Assembly (NCBI GenBank): GCA_035079385.1
Contig: JAVHKY010000030.1
Span: forward strand, 7,913,001-7,977,000
Length of the DNA stretch: 64,000 nt
Source: Aspidiotus rigidus
Lineage: Eukaryota; Arthropoda; Insecta; Hemiptera; Diaspididae
Reading direction: 5' to 3'
The notes under the pieces are model-generated. The model was given only the letters and a program-made list of their open reading frames with translations, ran no database searches and was not told the DNA's origin. This document shows positions 55,701 through 64,000 of this stretch, in pieces (position 1 is the first letter of the stretch; each line of letters begins with the position of its first letter). A program made the translations under genes and the position numbers.

Positions 55701-58700
55701 ATGGAAGAAAGAACACGCTACATTTTCATGGATCTAATTATCACTCATACTAGGCCAACAACGATTTTCCATATCTCACAAACCTGAATTGAATTCAGCC
55801 TTAGAATACTTCAACAATTATCAAAAGAGTAGCATTTAATTGGATAACCATTAAGGAGTGTAATCGCCAACTGTATAGTATTATTATTACAGACAGTATT
55901 GTCCTATAACTGGTTTCTAGTCGTTAGACGGCATTCTACATTTTAAATAAATACATAAAGGTATTGGAATTAACAGAAGTATCTCACTTTGGTAATATCA
56001 GTGGCACCCTCTGGCCACATAGAACTGATGACGGGTGATTGAGAAGAATATAGTAAGCGTTTGAAGTCTTGGAACAACGAGTCTCGATTTTTATCCAAAA
56101 ATCCTGTTATGTTATACACCACATCACCAGCATAATGTCTGTAACAGAAATTAATAGGAAGTTTATATCACAATGACAAAGATTTTATCATAGTTATGCA
56201 TATTATTTTCTTCTCTTCATTCACTAAGGGTCGCCAAGAGCCGAATGAGGCCCGAGGAAAATCTGCTGTCAGCGGGAATACTTTGAAATTGTTCTTTATA
56301 ATCTCTCCCTCTCGGGAACCTCTTCCTACATTCATCTAATAATATTGAAAACCTTCGTGATCCACGTTTCTTTTTTTCATCAATTAAGATCTTACAAACA
56401 CGTGTTTTACGCTATCTTTTTTACAATGAAATAAGAGCTGTGCTTCTTTTAGAGATAACCAAGGTCATTTACGATAAACGGTAGAATCTCATTCGATTTT
56501 TCCTTCACCAACGCATATTCAGGTAGGAGAACAAATAAAATTTTTTTTTTAAATACAGTAGTGTGATAATATGAACTCAGAAATGAGCTAGTATGGTTCA
56601 AATATTGTGAATTCAATAGCAGAATTGGCGAGGATTGCTGATGAGCACAGGCTAGACTCACCTAATTCGGAATTCAACCTTATGCTCCATCTGTTTATCC
56701 AACGGTTTCAACTGCCGGCTTGAATAGTGCTCGTGATTACTCAGTTTTTGATCCATGGCCTCTAATAGCATCTGTAAAGAGCACAGAATAGATACGCTGC
56801 ACTGTCAACATTTTTAAAATTTAGTTAGCGTTTTTCGAAACGAACCTCATCCGTAACTTTGCCTACATTGAGGCACGCTTCGTCCATAATGGCCAACACG
56901 CCTTGATGAGGTCTTTCGACCAAATCGCAAATAATTTGATTATTGAAAAATTCGACCGTTTGCCATTCTATGCCTTCTTGTCGATACTCTTCTTGTTCTT
57001 GTTTAAGCACCAATTCTAAAAGCGACAAAAATTACGAAAAATTTAGACCTAATTTTCGAAATTTCTACATTTTGAAAAAGTATTAATACACCATACGTTT
57101 AAAACGTAATTTGTGACCTCAATACATGCGCAATATAAAATACTATTCTGTACGAGAGCGCGCTGAAATAACGAAATCATAACAATAACATAGTTTCATT
57201 TACCGATAAATAACTGTTGTAATTTCTCGTTACAATAATTGATACAAAACTGTTCGAAACTGTTTCTCTCGAATATTTCAAAACCGTAAATATCCAAGAC
57301 TCCGATGACCGTCCCTCTGGCACGTTTATTCCCCGTTATATGGGGGTCGATGGCGTCATTGATTTTACTAACTATCCACGAGAAGAGTTTATCGTATATC
57401 GCCTGAAATCGAATTTTCTTTTTATTAAGTAAATTTGTGTAAATCAAGTAGGTAACACAAAGGAGATGAGTTCTCGAAAACATGAAAAGTAGTTCAAGGA
57501 ATACTCCGTCTGGATTTGCTACCTTTGCTAACGCATTTCTGCCGTATTCTGCTTCCGTCAGGGTATGCAATTTCTGCATAATTTCTCCTCTTGCTGCGAT
57601 TACTCGTTCGCTGAGCGTTCGTTTCAATTCGAGTTGATTGACTTGCAATAAATTGGCCACTTTATCAACGGACTCCATCTCCGTTATTTTCACATCATCA
57701 TCCTCGGTCGTGAATTTTATGTTACCCTAAAACAAGTTACAATTTCGTTAAGAATTACCAATTTTTCTCCCACTTTCACAACGTCTATCAGATCTAAGTT
57801 GGAAGTTTTGCAATTTTTGTTCAGTTTATTTAATAAAAAATAATAAAAAACGAAGTCCGTGTTTTGTACCTCAACAATCAAGAACTTTAGACCAAAAGTA
57901 GTCCAGGGGAAGGGACAGGATACAGTACTTGTGTATGGGTGTAGACAAACCAGCCCGGACTGCTGGTACTCATGGTAGATCCCGTAGAGTAGTATAACAC
58001 TAATACTTGCTCAGTTTATCAAGTAAAGATCCACCACGGAAGAAGAGAGCCGTTTAATGGGGAACCAATAACATTGCCGAGTTAAGGAAAGAAAGCAACC
58101 GTCGGCACCGGATGTGCTAGCGCAGTAGAGGCTACAAAGAGGTGCTGGCGGTTGCAACTGAATACCAGCTGGCTTGTAAAAGGCTGAAAAAGCCATGAAA
58201 GACGGCAAGAGTGTTGCCTGCAAAGATCTGTGCGAAATGGCAGAGGAGGACCCGTTTGGCTAGCCCAACAAGGTAGTGCTGAAGAAGTTGAAGGGCCTCT
58301 TCAGCAATAAGCCAAATGGAGCCGGATGATGTGGGGCCAGCAGCTACGACCAATGGTAACGCTACCAATAGTAGAAGAGGATGGTATATCCCTATTGGGT
58401 ACAAAGGAGGTGGATGCAACAGTCAATAGACTCTGGGGTAAGCATTGGAAGGCTCCGGGTCCGGACGATATCCCGAATACAATCTGGAACGCAATGCATC
58501 CAGTTGACCCGGCACGGCTTCACGATACATTCCATGCGTCAATTGCTAGGGTACTGTTCCCTATGCGGCGGAAGAAAGCCTGGCTAGCGTTTTTCGATGA
58601 GAATGATAAGCCACCAGGCCAGACATCTTCTTATCGACCACTTCTTCTGCTAGACAACATGGGCAAACTCTTGAAAGAGTGATAGCCAATCGCGCTATCT

Positions 58701-61469
58701 GAAAGAAAGAGATATAATCTCAAGTAGTCAGTACGGTTTCCAAACTGGACGCTGTACACCAGATGCTAGAATCAGGCTGAAAAGAATAGCCGAGTCAACC
58801 ATAACCTATACCCATTCCACGATGGAAGGAAGGCACACAGAGGCGAAAGAAGGTGAATCGGGTTGTTCCAATAGAAACAAGGTTAATCTAGACCAGCGGC
58901 GTGACGTTAGGTCAATATCTTACTGGGGGAAGGTACGAATTAAGTCACCATTCTCTCCCTTATCAATGCTTCTTCTAAATCCCTTGGGTAGAATAAACTA
59001 ATATTTGCCCAGCCTACGACGTCATCAGAGTGAACACTTTTCACTGAAGAAACTCAAGAGACTTCTGCATATCAATTCTAAGGGAGTTGGTATTACCTGA
59101 TTCATATCTCCGATGATTGCCTCAGTTCAGTGGGCATATACCAACTCTAGGCGTGGACTTCATTACATAATTAATCTTAATGTTTGATCGTGATCGCAAA
59201 TCTTATTTTCTTTTCCCATTTCATAAAAATTTACGACTTTTACGCGACGACTATTACGACCGATGATAGATATCCGTTATAAAAATCAAATTACCAAGTG
59301 CAAAACAGCTCCCACAACATTCCACAAAGTTTCGATTTCTTTAGCCGAAAAACCGAGAGTTCTGCAAGCGGCAACTGTCGCGCGATACTGCGACCGATCA
59401 TCTGAGAGTGTGCCGACTCCGCCGTGTTTTGTGTAGTGGTATTTAAAAGGATCGTTTCGCAACGACAATCGCTTCAAATCTTCCTCGTTGCACGCTGCTA
59501 AGGCCTATAAAAAGATGATAATTACTCGCGACAATACATACAAAGAACAAATTTTTGAAATTTCCGCTTTTTGGGATCTAAACTTGCGACTCTCGCGTGG
59601 GGAATCCTTTCCTATTCAATTAACTCAACAAAGAAATATACATTCGTTTCGGTTATGAACGACCACGACTCATTAAAGAATATTTCCGCTAATAAAAATC
59701 GATCAAAAATAATATACTCTCCAATTATTTTCACGCAGACGCGTGGCCTCCAGATTTTTCTTCAGTGCAAAGCACAAGAAAAAATATTTTCGAGCCGTGA
59801 CTTAATACAAATCGACAACTTCATATTTTTTTCTTATCCTATTCCGCTACACAAGTGAGCTGAGTCAACATGACAGATGCTCATTTATCACAAAGTTCCG
59901 TCTCATTTTGTGCTCTTGACATCATTGACATGCATCATCTTCCGACACAGAATCATTAAAAGACCTCCCATTCATTTTTCAGAACCCGTATGAGGGAGAA
60001 AAGAACGCTACAAGTCCTACCTGATAGAAACTATGAAAATTTCTTTCACCGCTTTGTTGCATCACTACTCGTGACTTCTCTAACAGATAATTATTGACAT
60101 GGCCACCAATTGGATCGCCTTTGAAATCGAAGTTTATATCCATGTATTTTCCAAATCTCGAAGAATTATCATTTCTGTTCGTTTTGGCATTACCGAACGA
60201 TTCTAAAATCGTATTTGATTGAATCAAAATGTTCTTGACCCTGTAAATACAGACCACAAGATGATACTTTTTAAAACAATGCGCTCATCCTAATTAGTAA
60301 TCAATAAATGAAAATCATCCGGGAAAAATATCAAATTCTATACGGGCGAATGAAACTCTTTCTTGACTGCATGCTCGATTTCTTCAAATTTAAATTTTAC
60401 CCTTGAATGTAAGAAAACCAGCTGTCGCTTCTTTATCCGCACATCTCAGACGACTCATAATACAGCAATTGAGCATTTAATAACGATAATAACCAATAAC
60501 AAGGTGTTGATTGTAGCAATAATTCTTGCGTTCACGGCCGCTCGGCCGGCACCGAGGCGGTAATATTCTTTGCCTTCGCCCGACAATGATGAAAAATCAC
60601 GCATACTTGAAGTTATTGTGAACAAAAGAGGTTACAGAGTTCAACTGCCCACTCGGTCAGAGGAAAATAAGCAACATTGTAAAGAGAAAACAAATGATGA
60701 CAGTTCATCAAAGTCACATGAATTCTAGCTTTTGTTTCCCGTTTTGATTACGTAAGCTAACAAGAATGATATTCATTATATTCCAATCCCAAATTCATCA
60801 TAATTTTTTCAAACAAGTTCCTTGTTCACGTTAAAAAGTTCGTCCTATCATCTAAAAAATTCAGCTTCCTGTGGGGTTAATAGAGACACAACTGACACAA
60901 CAACGATTTCATTACAGTATTTTTGAAAAGCTCATTTTTGAAGCACGAGTAAACCCGGATAGGTAAAACATTCGTTGATGGAAAATATTGTGTCTTAGTG
61001 TCGTAGATACAACTTTCAACTGAGGGGGGGTTAAAAAGTTGACGAGGAACAGTAAGAAATAAGAAAAAAAATTTCAATGAGGGGAAATCGCACCTACACC
61101 GCTCTTGTGTGCAGAAAATATAAGACCACTCTGAGTTCGTGTTCGGTCAACCTTGTAAGACGTCGAAATAAATCGATTCTCTACTCTTATTCAAAACCAG
61201 TCTACAAGATAGACAACACATATTACACATTATTGTCATTATCGACAAAAGTACAGAAAATTCTAGGATTTACCTTTCGATTTCTTGTCTTCCAGCAAGA
61301 TTAGTAACCGAGGCGATGTATTTCATAATAATTTTTGATGCTTCCGTTTTTCCACTGCCTGATTCGCCGCTGATTACCACGCATGAATCCTGGCCACGCT
61401 GTTTCATGCAACGGTGAGCATGATCGGCTATTGCAAAAATATGGGCAGGATTTTCAAACAATTCTCGAT
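49585..61469 (-). CDS. Myo31DF: Class I unconventional myosin (myosin ID / Myo31DF type), 5' end outside window
   Basis: Exons (transcription order): 61469-61274, 60240-60021, 59504-59295, 57726-57523, 57402-57204, 57015-56846, 56771-56662, 56138-55988, 53915-53671, 53110-52948, 52878-52712, 52600-52435, 50617-50462, 50243-50103, 50033-49885, 49795-49585. They give 951 residues plus TAA, with frame kept at all junctions. In order: P-loop [11 protein letters not shown], switch [16 protein letters not shown], switch [10 protein letters not shown], relay [14 protein letters not shown], the YVRCIKPN block, two IQ motifs, and the basic TH1 tail, which in this class binds acidic membrane lipids. 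These are single-headed, actin-based, membrane-linked motors; Drosophila Myo31DF sets left-right asymmetry. The class call rests on residue-level resemblance across motor, neck and tail (e.g. [25 protein letters not shown]). Roughly the first 60-65 residues (up to the VNPY region) are beyond the window. Confidence 0.9.
49885..50033 (-). CDS. Myo31DF: Myosin TH1 tail exon, SVSPGRDQL block
   Basis: Codes for [20 protein letters not shown] through [14 protein letters not shown]. SxSPGRDQLxVxH is the tail hallmark; VGELIGVL is the late tail helix. Confidence 0.92.
50103..50243 (-). CDS. Myo31DF: Myosin TH1 tail exon, FSSFVKK block
   Basis: Codes for [20 protein letters not shown] and [20 protein letters not shown]. 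It is basic, fitting a PH-like lipid-binding tail. Confidence 0.92.
50462..50617 (-). CDS. Myo31DF: Myosin TH1 tail exon
   Basis: Codes for [33 protein letters not shown] and the following Lys-rich stretch. GRRPYWG..R.W.GDYL is diagnostic of the class I tail. Confidence 0.92.
50792..50919. repeat. ~127-bp MITE-like element
   Basis: The left end TATTCGGACCTAGCAGGGC is mirrored by the right end CTTTGCCAGGTCCGAATA. The inside is non-coding. Confidence 0.55.
51849..52184. mobile_element. MITE-like element A, second copy (uninterrupted)
   Basis: The left end CACCCTAGGTAGAGCCCTAT, then AATAATGAGTGAGGACATGG; the right end is the inverse, CCTCACTCGTTATTATAGGT, CTCTACCGTAGGGTG. TIRs are about 60 bp. 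The interior matches 27381-27680 closely, apart from the nested insertion there. No coding frame. Confidence 0.75.
52182..52245. repeat. Perfect 18-bp inverted repeat at the edge of MITE A copy 2
   Basis: GTGCAAAAGATTCATTTT (52182-52199) is mirrored exactly by AAAATGAATCTTTTGCAC (52228-52245). It overlaps the last three bases of the MITE, so the two are joined. Confidence 0.8.
52435..52600 (-). CDS. Myo31DF: Myosin exon, neck-tail junction
   Basis: Codes for [20 protein letters not shown] and [14 protein letters not shown]...EWPQLRLK, the conserved start of the TH1 tail in the ID/31DF group. Confidence 0.9.
52712..52878 (-). CDS. Myo31DF: Myosin exon with two IQ motifs
   Basis: Codes for [20 protein letters not shown] (IQ1) and [15 protein letters not shown] (IQ2, degenerate). 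IQ motifs bind calmodulin-type light chains. Confidence 0.9.
52948..53110 (-). CDS. Myo31DF: Myosin exon, converter end
   Basis: Codes for [20 protein letters not shown] and [20 protein letters not shown]. The donor AGG|GTTGGT is chosen because it keeps frame and gives the family spacing (LE plus eight residues to the next Ile-Pro). Confidence 0.88.
53111..53670. other. Myosin intron with a perfect 25-bp hairpin
   Basis: Holds the inverted repeat listed at 53354-53421 and no other recognised feature. Confidence 0.6.
53354..53421. repeat. Perfect 25-bp inverted repeat
   Basis: AAAGAAAGGAGCGGTACAAA, CTTGC (53354-53378) is mirrored exactly at 53397-53421 by GCAAGTTTGTACCGCTCCTT, TCTTT, with an 18-base loop that itself repeats ACAAACTTGCACA. 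Confidence 0.8.
53671..53915 (-). CDS. Myo31DF: Myosin motor exon, CIKPN block and converter
   Basis: Codes for [30 protein letters not shown] and [20 protein letters not shown]: the SH helix region and the start of the converter. Confidence 0.94.
53916..55987. other. Myosin intron, 2.1 kb
   Basis: No recognised feature; AT-rich. A 73-codon + frame at 55532 has no family resemblance. Confidence 0.55.
55988..56138 (-). CDS. Myo31DF: Myosin motor exon, HYAGDV block
   Basis: Codes for [32 protein letters not shown] and [11 protein letters not shown], the actin-binding helix-loop-helix and cardiomyopathy-loop neighbourhood of the motor. Confidence 0.92.
56139..56661. other. Myosin intron, ~0.5 kb
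   Basis: No recognised feature. Confidence 0.6.
56662..56771 (-). CDS. Myo31DF: Myosin motor exon, lower 50K
   Basis: Codes for [35 protein letters not shown]. It ends with AG, completing Arg with exon 56138-55988 (FRI-R-HYAGDV). Confidence 0.9.
56846..57015 (-). CDS. Myo31DF: Myosin motor exon after the relay
   Basis: Codes for [18 protein letters not shown], then [12 protein letters not shown] and [19 protein letters not shown]. This is the standard class I lower-50K start. Confidence 0.93.
57204..57402 (-). CDS. Myo31DF: Myosin exon with switch II and relay helix
   Basis: Codes for [36 protein letters not shown] and [15 protein letters not shown]. Switch II (DIYGFE) couples the ATP state to the relay helix. 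Confidence 0.94.
57523..57726 (-). CDS. Myo31DF: Myosin motor exon, 50K region
   Basis: Codes for [20 protein letters not shown] to [10 protein letters not shown]: the GN(I/V).F strand start, LLQV...L...L..R.I..RGE helix, and the Y-G-R-(N/D)-A-L-A-K block before the relay. Phase 0 at both ends. Confidence 0.92.
57727..59294. other. Myosin intron carrying a LINE relic
   Basis: 1.6-kb intron; 58000-58860 is a LINE fragment (separate entry), and the flanks are unremarkable. Confidence 0.6.
58000..58860 (+). pseudogene. LINE (R1/Jockey-like) reverse-transcriptase relic
   Basis: On + a frame at 58326-58682 has [24 protein letters not shown] (KAPGPD), then a long helix, [20 protein letters not shown] (PG..SSYRP..LL...GK). 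This is the N-terminal part of a non-LTR RT. Upstream at 58190-58300 another frame keeps [20 protein letters not shown] and [12 protein letters not shown], the linker between endonuclease and RT. Downstream [13 protein letters not shown] (Q.GF..GR.T.DA) is in a third frame. Stops and frameshifts are throughout; the catalytic (F/Y)xDD is not seen. It lies antisense to the myosin gene. The clade call is from overall likeness only. Confidence 0.8.
59295..59504 (-). CDS. Myo31DF: Myosin motor exon, upper 50K region
   Basis: Codes for 70 residues, phase 0 at both ends, from [15 protein letters not shown] through [20 protein letters not shown] to VVGAVLHL. This is the variable insert-2 region followed by the conserved LGF...W..V..VLHL helix. 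Confidence 0.9.
60021..60240 (-). CDS. Myo31DF: Myosin exon with switch I
   Basis: Codes for [35 protein letters not shown] (switch I) and [10 protein letters not shown]...[10 protein letters not shown]. The acceptor is TTTACAG and the donor CAG|GTAGGA. Confidence 0.92.
60241..61273. other. Myosin intron, 1.0 kb
   Basis: No recognised feature. The + frame at 60363 (ending TAARPAPRR) is probably chance. Confidence 0.6.
61274..61469 (-). CDS. Myo31DF: Myosin exon with P-loop
   Basis: Codes for [20 protein letters not shown] and then [20 protein letters not shown]. The P-loop Lys and Thr bind ATP phosphate and Mg. It begins with the last two bases of a codon, so at least one coding exon lies upstream; none was found in 61471-64000. 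Confidence 0.92.
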
Positions 61470-63199
61470 CTGAAAGATACAAAAGATAGTCGTGAGCAAA
61501 TCAAAAACACAATAGCTATCCCAAATAGAATATTCCTTTAGCAAGGTAGAAGAGAACGTTTAACTAAACACAATTTGGTTTCCTTGCACAAAGGCCCTCT
61601 CCTCGTAACCACTAAGGGGGGATTAACTACATGTCGGTCGGAAACTTATTTCAATCGTTTGTTTCCTGTCAGCACAAGCTTGTACTGCAGAATTGGATAC
61701 GTACTTTCCTCTGGGTAGGAGCCGGTTTATTTTGTATCAAGATTGAGATCCCAAAATTAATATATTTGTTGCTGAGCATTCATTTTTTTCATGAAAGAGC
61801 TTGTAAGTTGTAATCAAGATTCAAAGAGAAATGATAAGCCGATCCTCCTACGATCTCGTGCAATGGGGTCCTTGTTTTCCTTTTTTTTTTCTTTTTGGTT
61901 CCCTAAAATCAAATTTTGAAGGAGATTGTTTTCATTAGAAAGGGGATTAAATCATTTCTCAAGTTTGTTGAAAACCCAACAACCACGTGACTCAGAATCA
62001 CTCCCAATACGGCTAAGTCGTTGATGCTACATTTGTGGTGCAAGATCGACCTCAGCCCTGCGTTTAGAGGAAATTCTTATTGTTCTGGGCAAAAAAATGT
62101 GAATCTAGCAAATTCACTTTCTTTGCCTAGCATGCCAAGAATTTTTATAAGTTTGCCCTCTTTGAAATGAACCGGGGCAAAGCTGATTTCTTGTCAGGAA
62201 TTTACAATGAAAGAGGAGTTCAGGTAAATATGCTCCTGCCTATCATGATCAAAATGTTCGGAGTTTTACCCTCTGTGATCAGGTTTGGGATTGGAGCTAT
62301 TTCTTCCTGAGAGTGTTATACTCGTAAAGCAAGTTGGCTTCCTACTAGATTCGTACATTCTTATCACGCGCAATAAAAATTGTTGTACCTCTGCCTATTT
62401 GGACCTGAAGAAACTCAGCAGCCTATTTCTAACCGCAAATTCACAACAGAGGGCAAGTTTCCCAGAAAATTTACTGTACTATTTTTGAAGTATAACGTCA
62501 ACTTTTCTAAACTCGCTCTCTCTCATTCCAACCAGAACCGCAACTGGTTTCTTGTCGCAGATGTACTACAAGACACAAACTTCCAGGTAATTGACATTGG
62601 CTTGCACAATACAGCATGAATCTTCATAGTCTCGACCTCTCTGATTTGAACCAAAGACGCAGTGATTTTTTCTTCACAATTATACTGAAGGGAACAAGAT
62701 CTTCTGTGAATTCACATGCTCTCGTTCAGCACGACAAGAATTTTCATACACCTGCCTTCTTTGATTCAAAACGGGACCGCAGCCTATTTTTTTCTACGAA
62801 TTCACAATTCAAGTCAACCTTCTAAAAAATTTCAACACATTCTCCGAGCAAAACGAGAATTTTTTTGTTCTTTTGCTCGCTTTCGTTACACCAGAGGCTC
62901 TAGTCGATTTCTCATCGAGAGTCCAAAACAGAAGACCAGTTCTTCGGCAATATTCGCTCCATCCCCTAACATCACGAGAATACCCACTTCCACCATACAC
63001 AAGATAGCAGTCACCGCACGCAGGACTACAGGTACTCGAATTTCTTTTTTTTCTTGGGGGGAGGGAGGCCATTTTCCAGTGGAGGGGGGTGCCTGACAGA
63101 GAATGTTGTACACAGGAGAGGAAACAGTTGTATGTTGTAAGATTGGTGGCGCATTCAGAGAGGCGCGAATTACATTTTGAGACTGTTAAGAAACTTATG
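61470..63199. other. Right part, inferred to be intron upstream of the P-loop exon
   Basis: No exon with the class I N-terminal motor motifs (GxVVVSVNPY type) was found on -. From about 62100 to 62960 there are diverged repeats (separate entry); the rest is unrecognised. Confidence 0.5.
62100..62960. repeat. Diverged tandem-like repeats, variable period
   Basis: A block of the form (CAGCA/GCATG)...AAGAATTTT(C/T)ATA...CCTGCCTTCTTTGATT...GGACCGCAGCCTATTT...AATTCACAA recurs near 62126, 62355, 62608 and 62735, about 120-250 bp apart. Copies are 60-75 percent alike by eye. Confidence 0.5.
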
Positions 63200-63417
63200 G
63201 GTTCTTTAACGGAGTTGAACGAGGGGTGACAGGGAACCTGTTTTACTGGGAACGTGGGATCTGAAAAATGTGGATTGTGACATCACAGGTCCGGACTTTG
63301 TAGCTATATATAACAGGAGACGACTTTGAAAATTTTTGAGCTCTGAGCTTTTTCGGCTGGCCGGAGGGCGAATGTTTTTTCTAAAACTCCCCTTATAAAA
63401 AGGTTCCCTGTTAAAAT
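63200..63417. repeat. AACAGGTTCCCTG-family TIR element, short copy
   Basis: Left: GTTCTTTAACGGAGTTGAAC, GAGGGGTGACAGGGAACCTG, TTTTACTGGG. Right: TTATAAAAAGGTTCCCTGTT, AAAAT. It also shares the GATTGTGACATCAC and GGCTGGCCGGAGGGCG blocks with 13380-13829, which is a longer copy of the same subfamily. Confidence 0.6.
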
Positions 63418-64000
63418 CAAATTGGAGAAGAAGGTGGTACGTTAACATCAATGGATTTGACCGAGGATAGGAGTGGGATACAGACGCTAAAAGTGGCTTG
63501 GGTTATCGAATGGGAGAAGAGAGCTCAATCTTCCAATAAAGGAATTAGGGATACTTGGATTAGGAATTGGGCAACAATTTTGAAATTGTTAGCACGAATC
63601 AGACACAAATAACTATTTTCCAGTTGAAATCTTGAAGGGCGGCTGGGGTTGTCGACTTTAACCGCAGGCAAGTCACACGTCTAATCAGATATTACAGAAC
63701 TAGCTTTGGGATGGGCGTAGGAAGTTTCAAAACTAAGCCCGAAATTGTAGAAAGATGCGTTCGTTTGAAGTAAATCGAAGATCGAGTTGAAGATCGCGGG
63801 ATATGTTGAAATGGAGAGATAAAAGACAAGATGTTGACAGAAAAGATCGGATACCAAACGCACAGCAACGGATCCAATAAAATCATACGAATCCAATTAT
63901 TATAAATGAGGAAGAACACAACCAGTTTAAAGTACTTAAGAATTGAAAGGTTCGTTTGATGGAAAAGTCCATTAAGAATAGACGCTGAAGAAATCTCGGA
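63418..64000. other. Right edge, no recognised feature
   Basis: Non-coding by all signs available; presumably still myosin intron or 5' flank. Confidence 0.4.

Noticed and set aside
60363..60563. 66-codon + frame ending in Arg/Pro-rich residues
   Set aside because: Lies in a myosin intron on the opposite strand with no family resemblance.

Overview
This is a window of an animal nuclear genome. Its AT-rich DNA carries intron-split genes with GT..AG splice sites, and introns from under 0.1 kb to 17.7 kb. It holds Penelope-like, Helitron and LINE relics, terminal-inverted-repeat (TIR) elements and satellites. The two host genes match arthropod families best (a midline-fasciclin/TGFBI-type protein and a Myo31DF/myosin-ID-type motor). 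I therefore infer an arthropod, probably an insect; the species cannot be told from the sequence.

Two host genes converge tail to tail. The left gene (+ strand, 1242..40263) is complete: 15 exons give an 806-residue secreted protein with a signal peptide, an EMI domain and four FAS1 domains. Every junction keeps frame, and an in-frame stop lies just upstream of the ATG. The right gene (- strand, 49585..61469) is a class I myosin. Sixteen exons give 951 residues from just before the P-loop to the stop, covering the motor, two IQ motifs and the TH1 tail. Its first coding exon or exons (roughly 60-65 residues by family comparison) lie beyond the right edge of the window.

Almost everything else is mobile or repetitive DNA. 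Intron 3 of the left gene (6701..24430) carries two adjacent Penelope-like elements (PLEs) with long inverted arms (7470..9731 and 9822..11100), a third PLE relic (20868..21750), TIR elements and an AT-rich foldback. Intron 4 carries two TIR/foldback elements nested one in the other and a fourth PLE relic. Intron 9 carries a frameshifted protein-primed DNA polymerase B fragment and two minisatellites.

The 9.3-kb region between the genes holds four main things: a KRBA2-like integrase relic, a 634-bp palindrome, a ~350-bp tandem satellite whose inner segment alternates in orientation from copy to copy, and a degraded Helitron sitting in a recognisable A|T target site. The myosin introns carry a LINE reverse-transcriptase relic, two MITE-like elements and perfect hairpins.

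No tRNA, rRNA or CRISPR array was recognised. The most unusual structures are the alternating-orientation satellite, whose unit is shared with the core of the neighbouring palindrome, and the hairpin kept at the 3' ends of several different PLEs.
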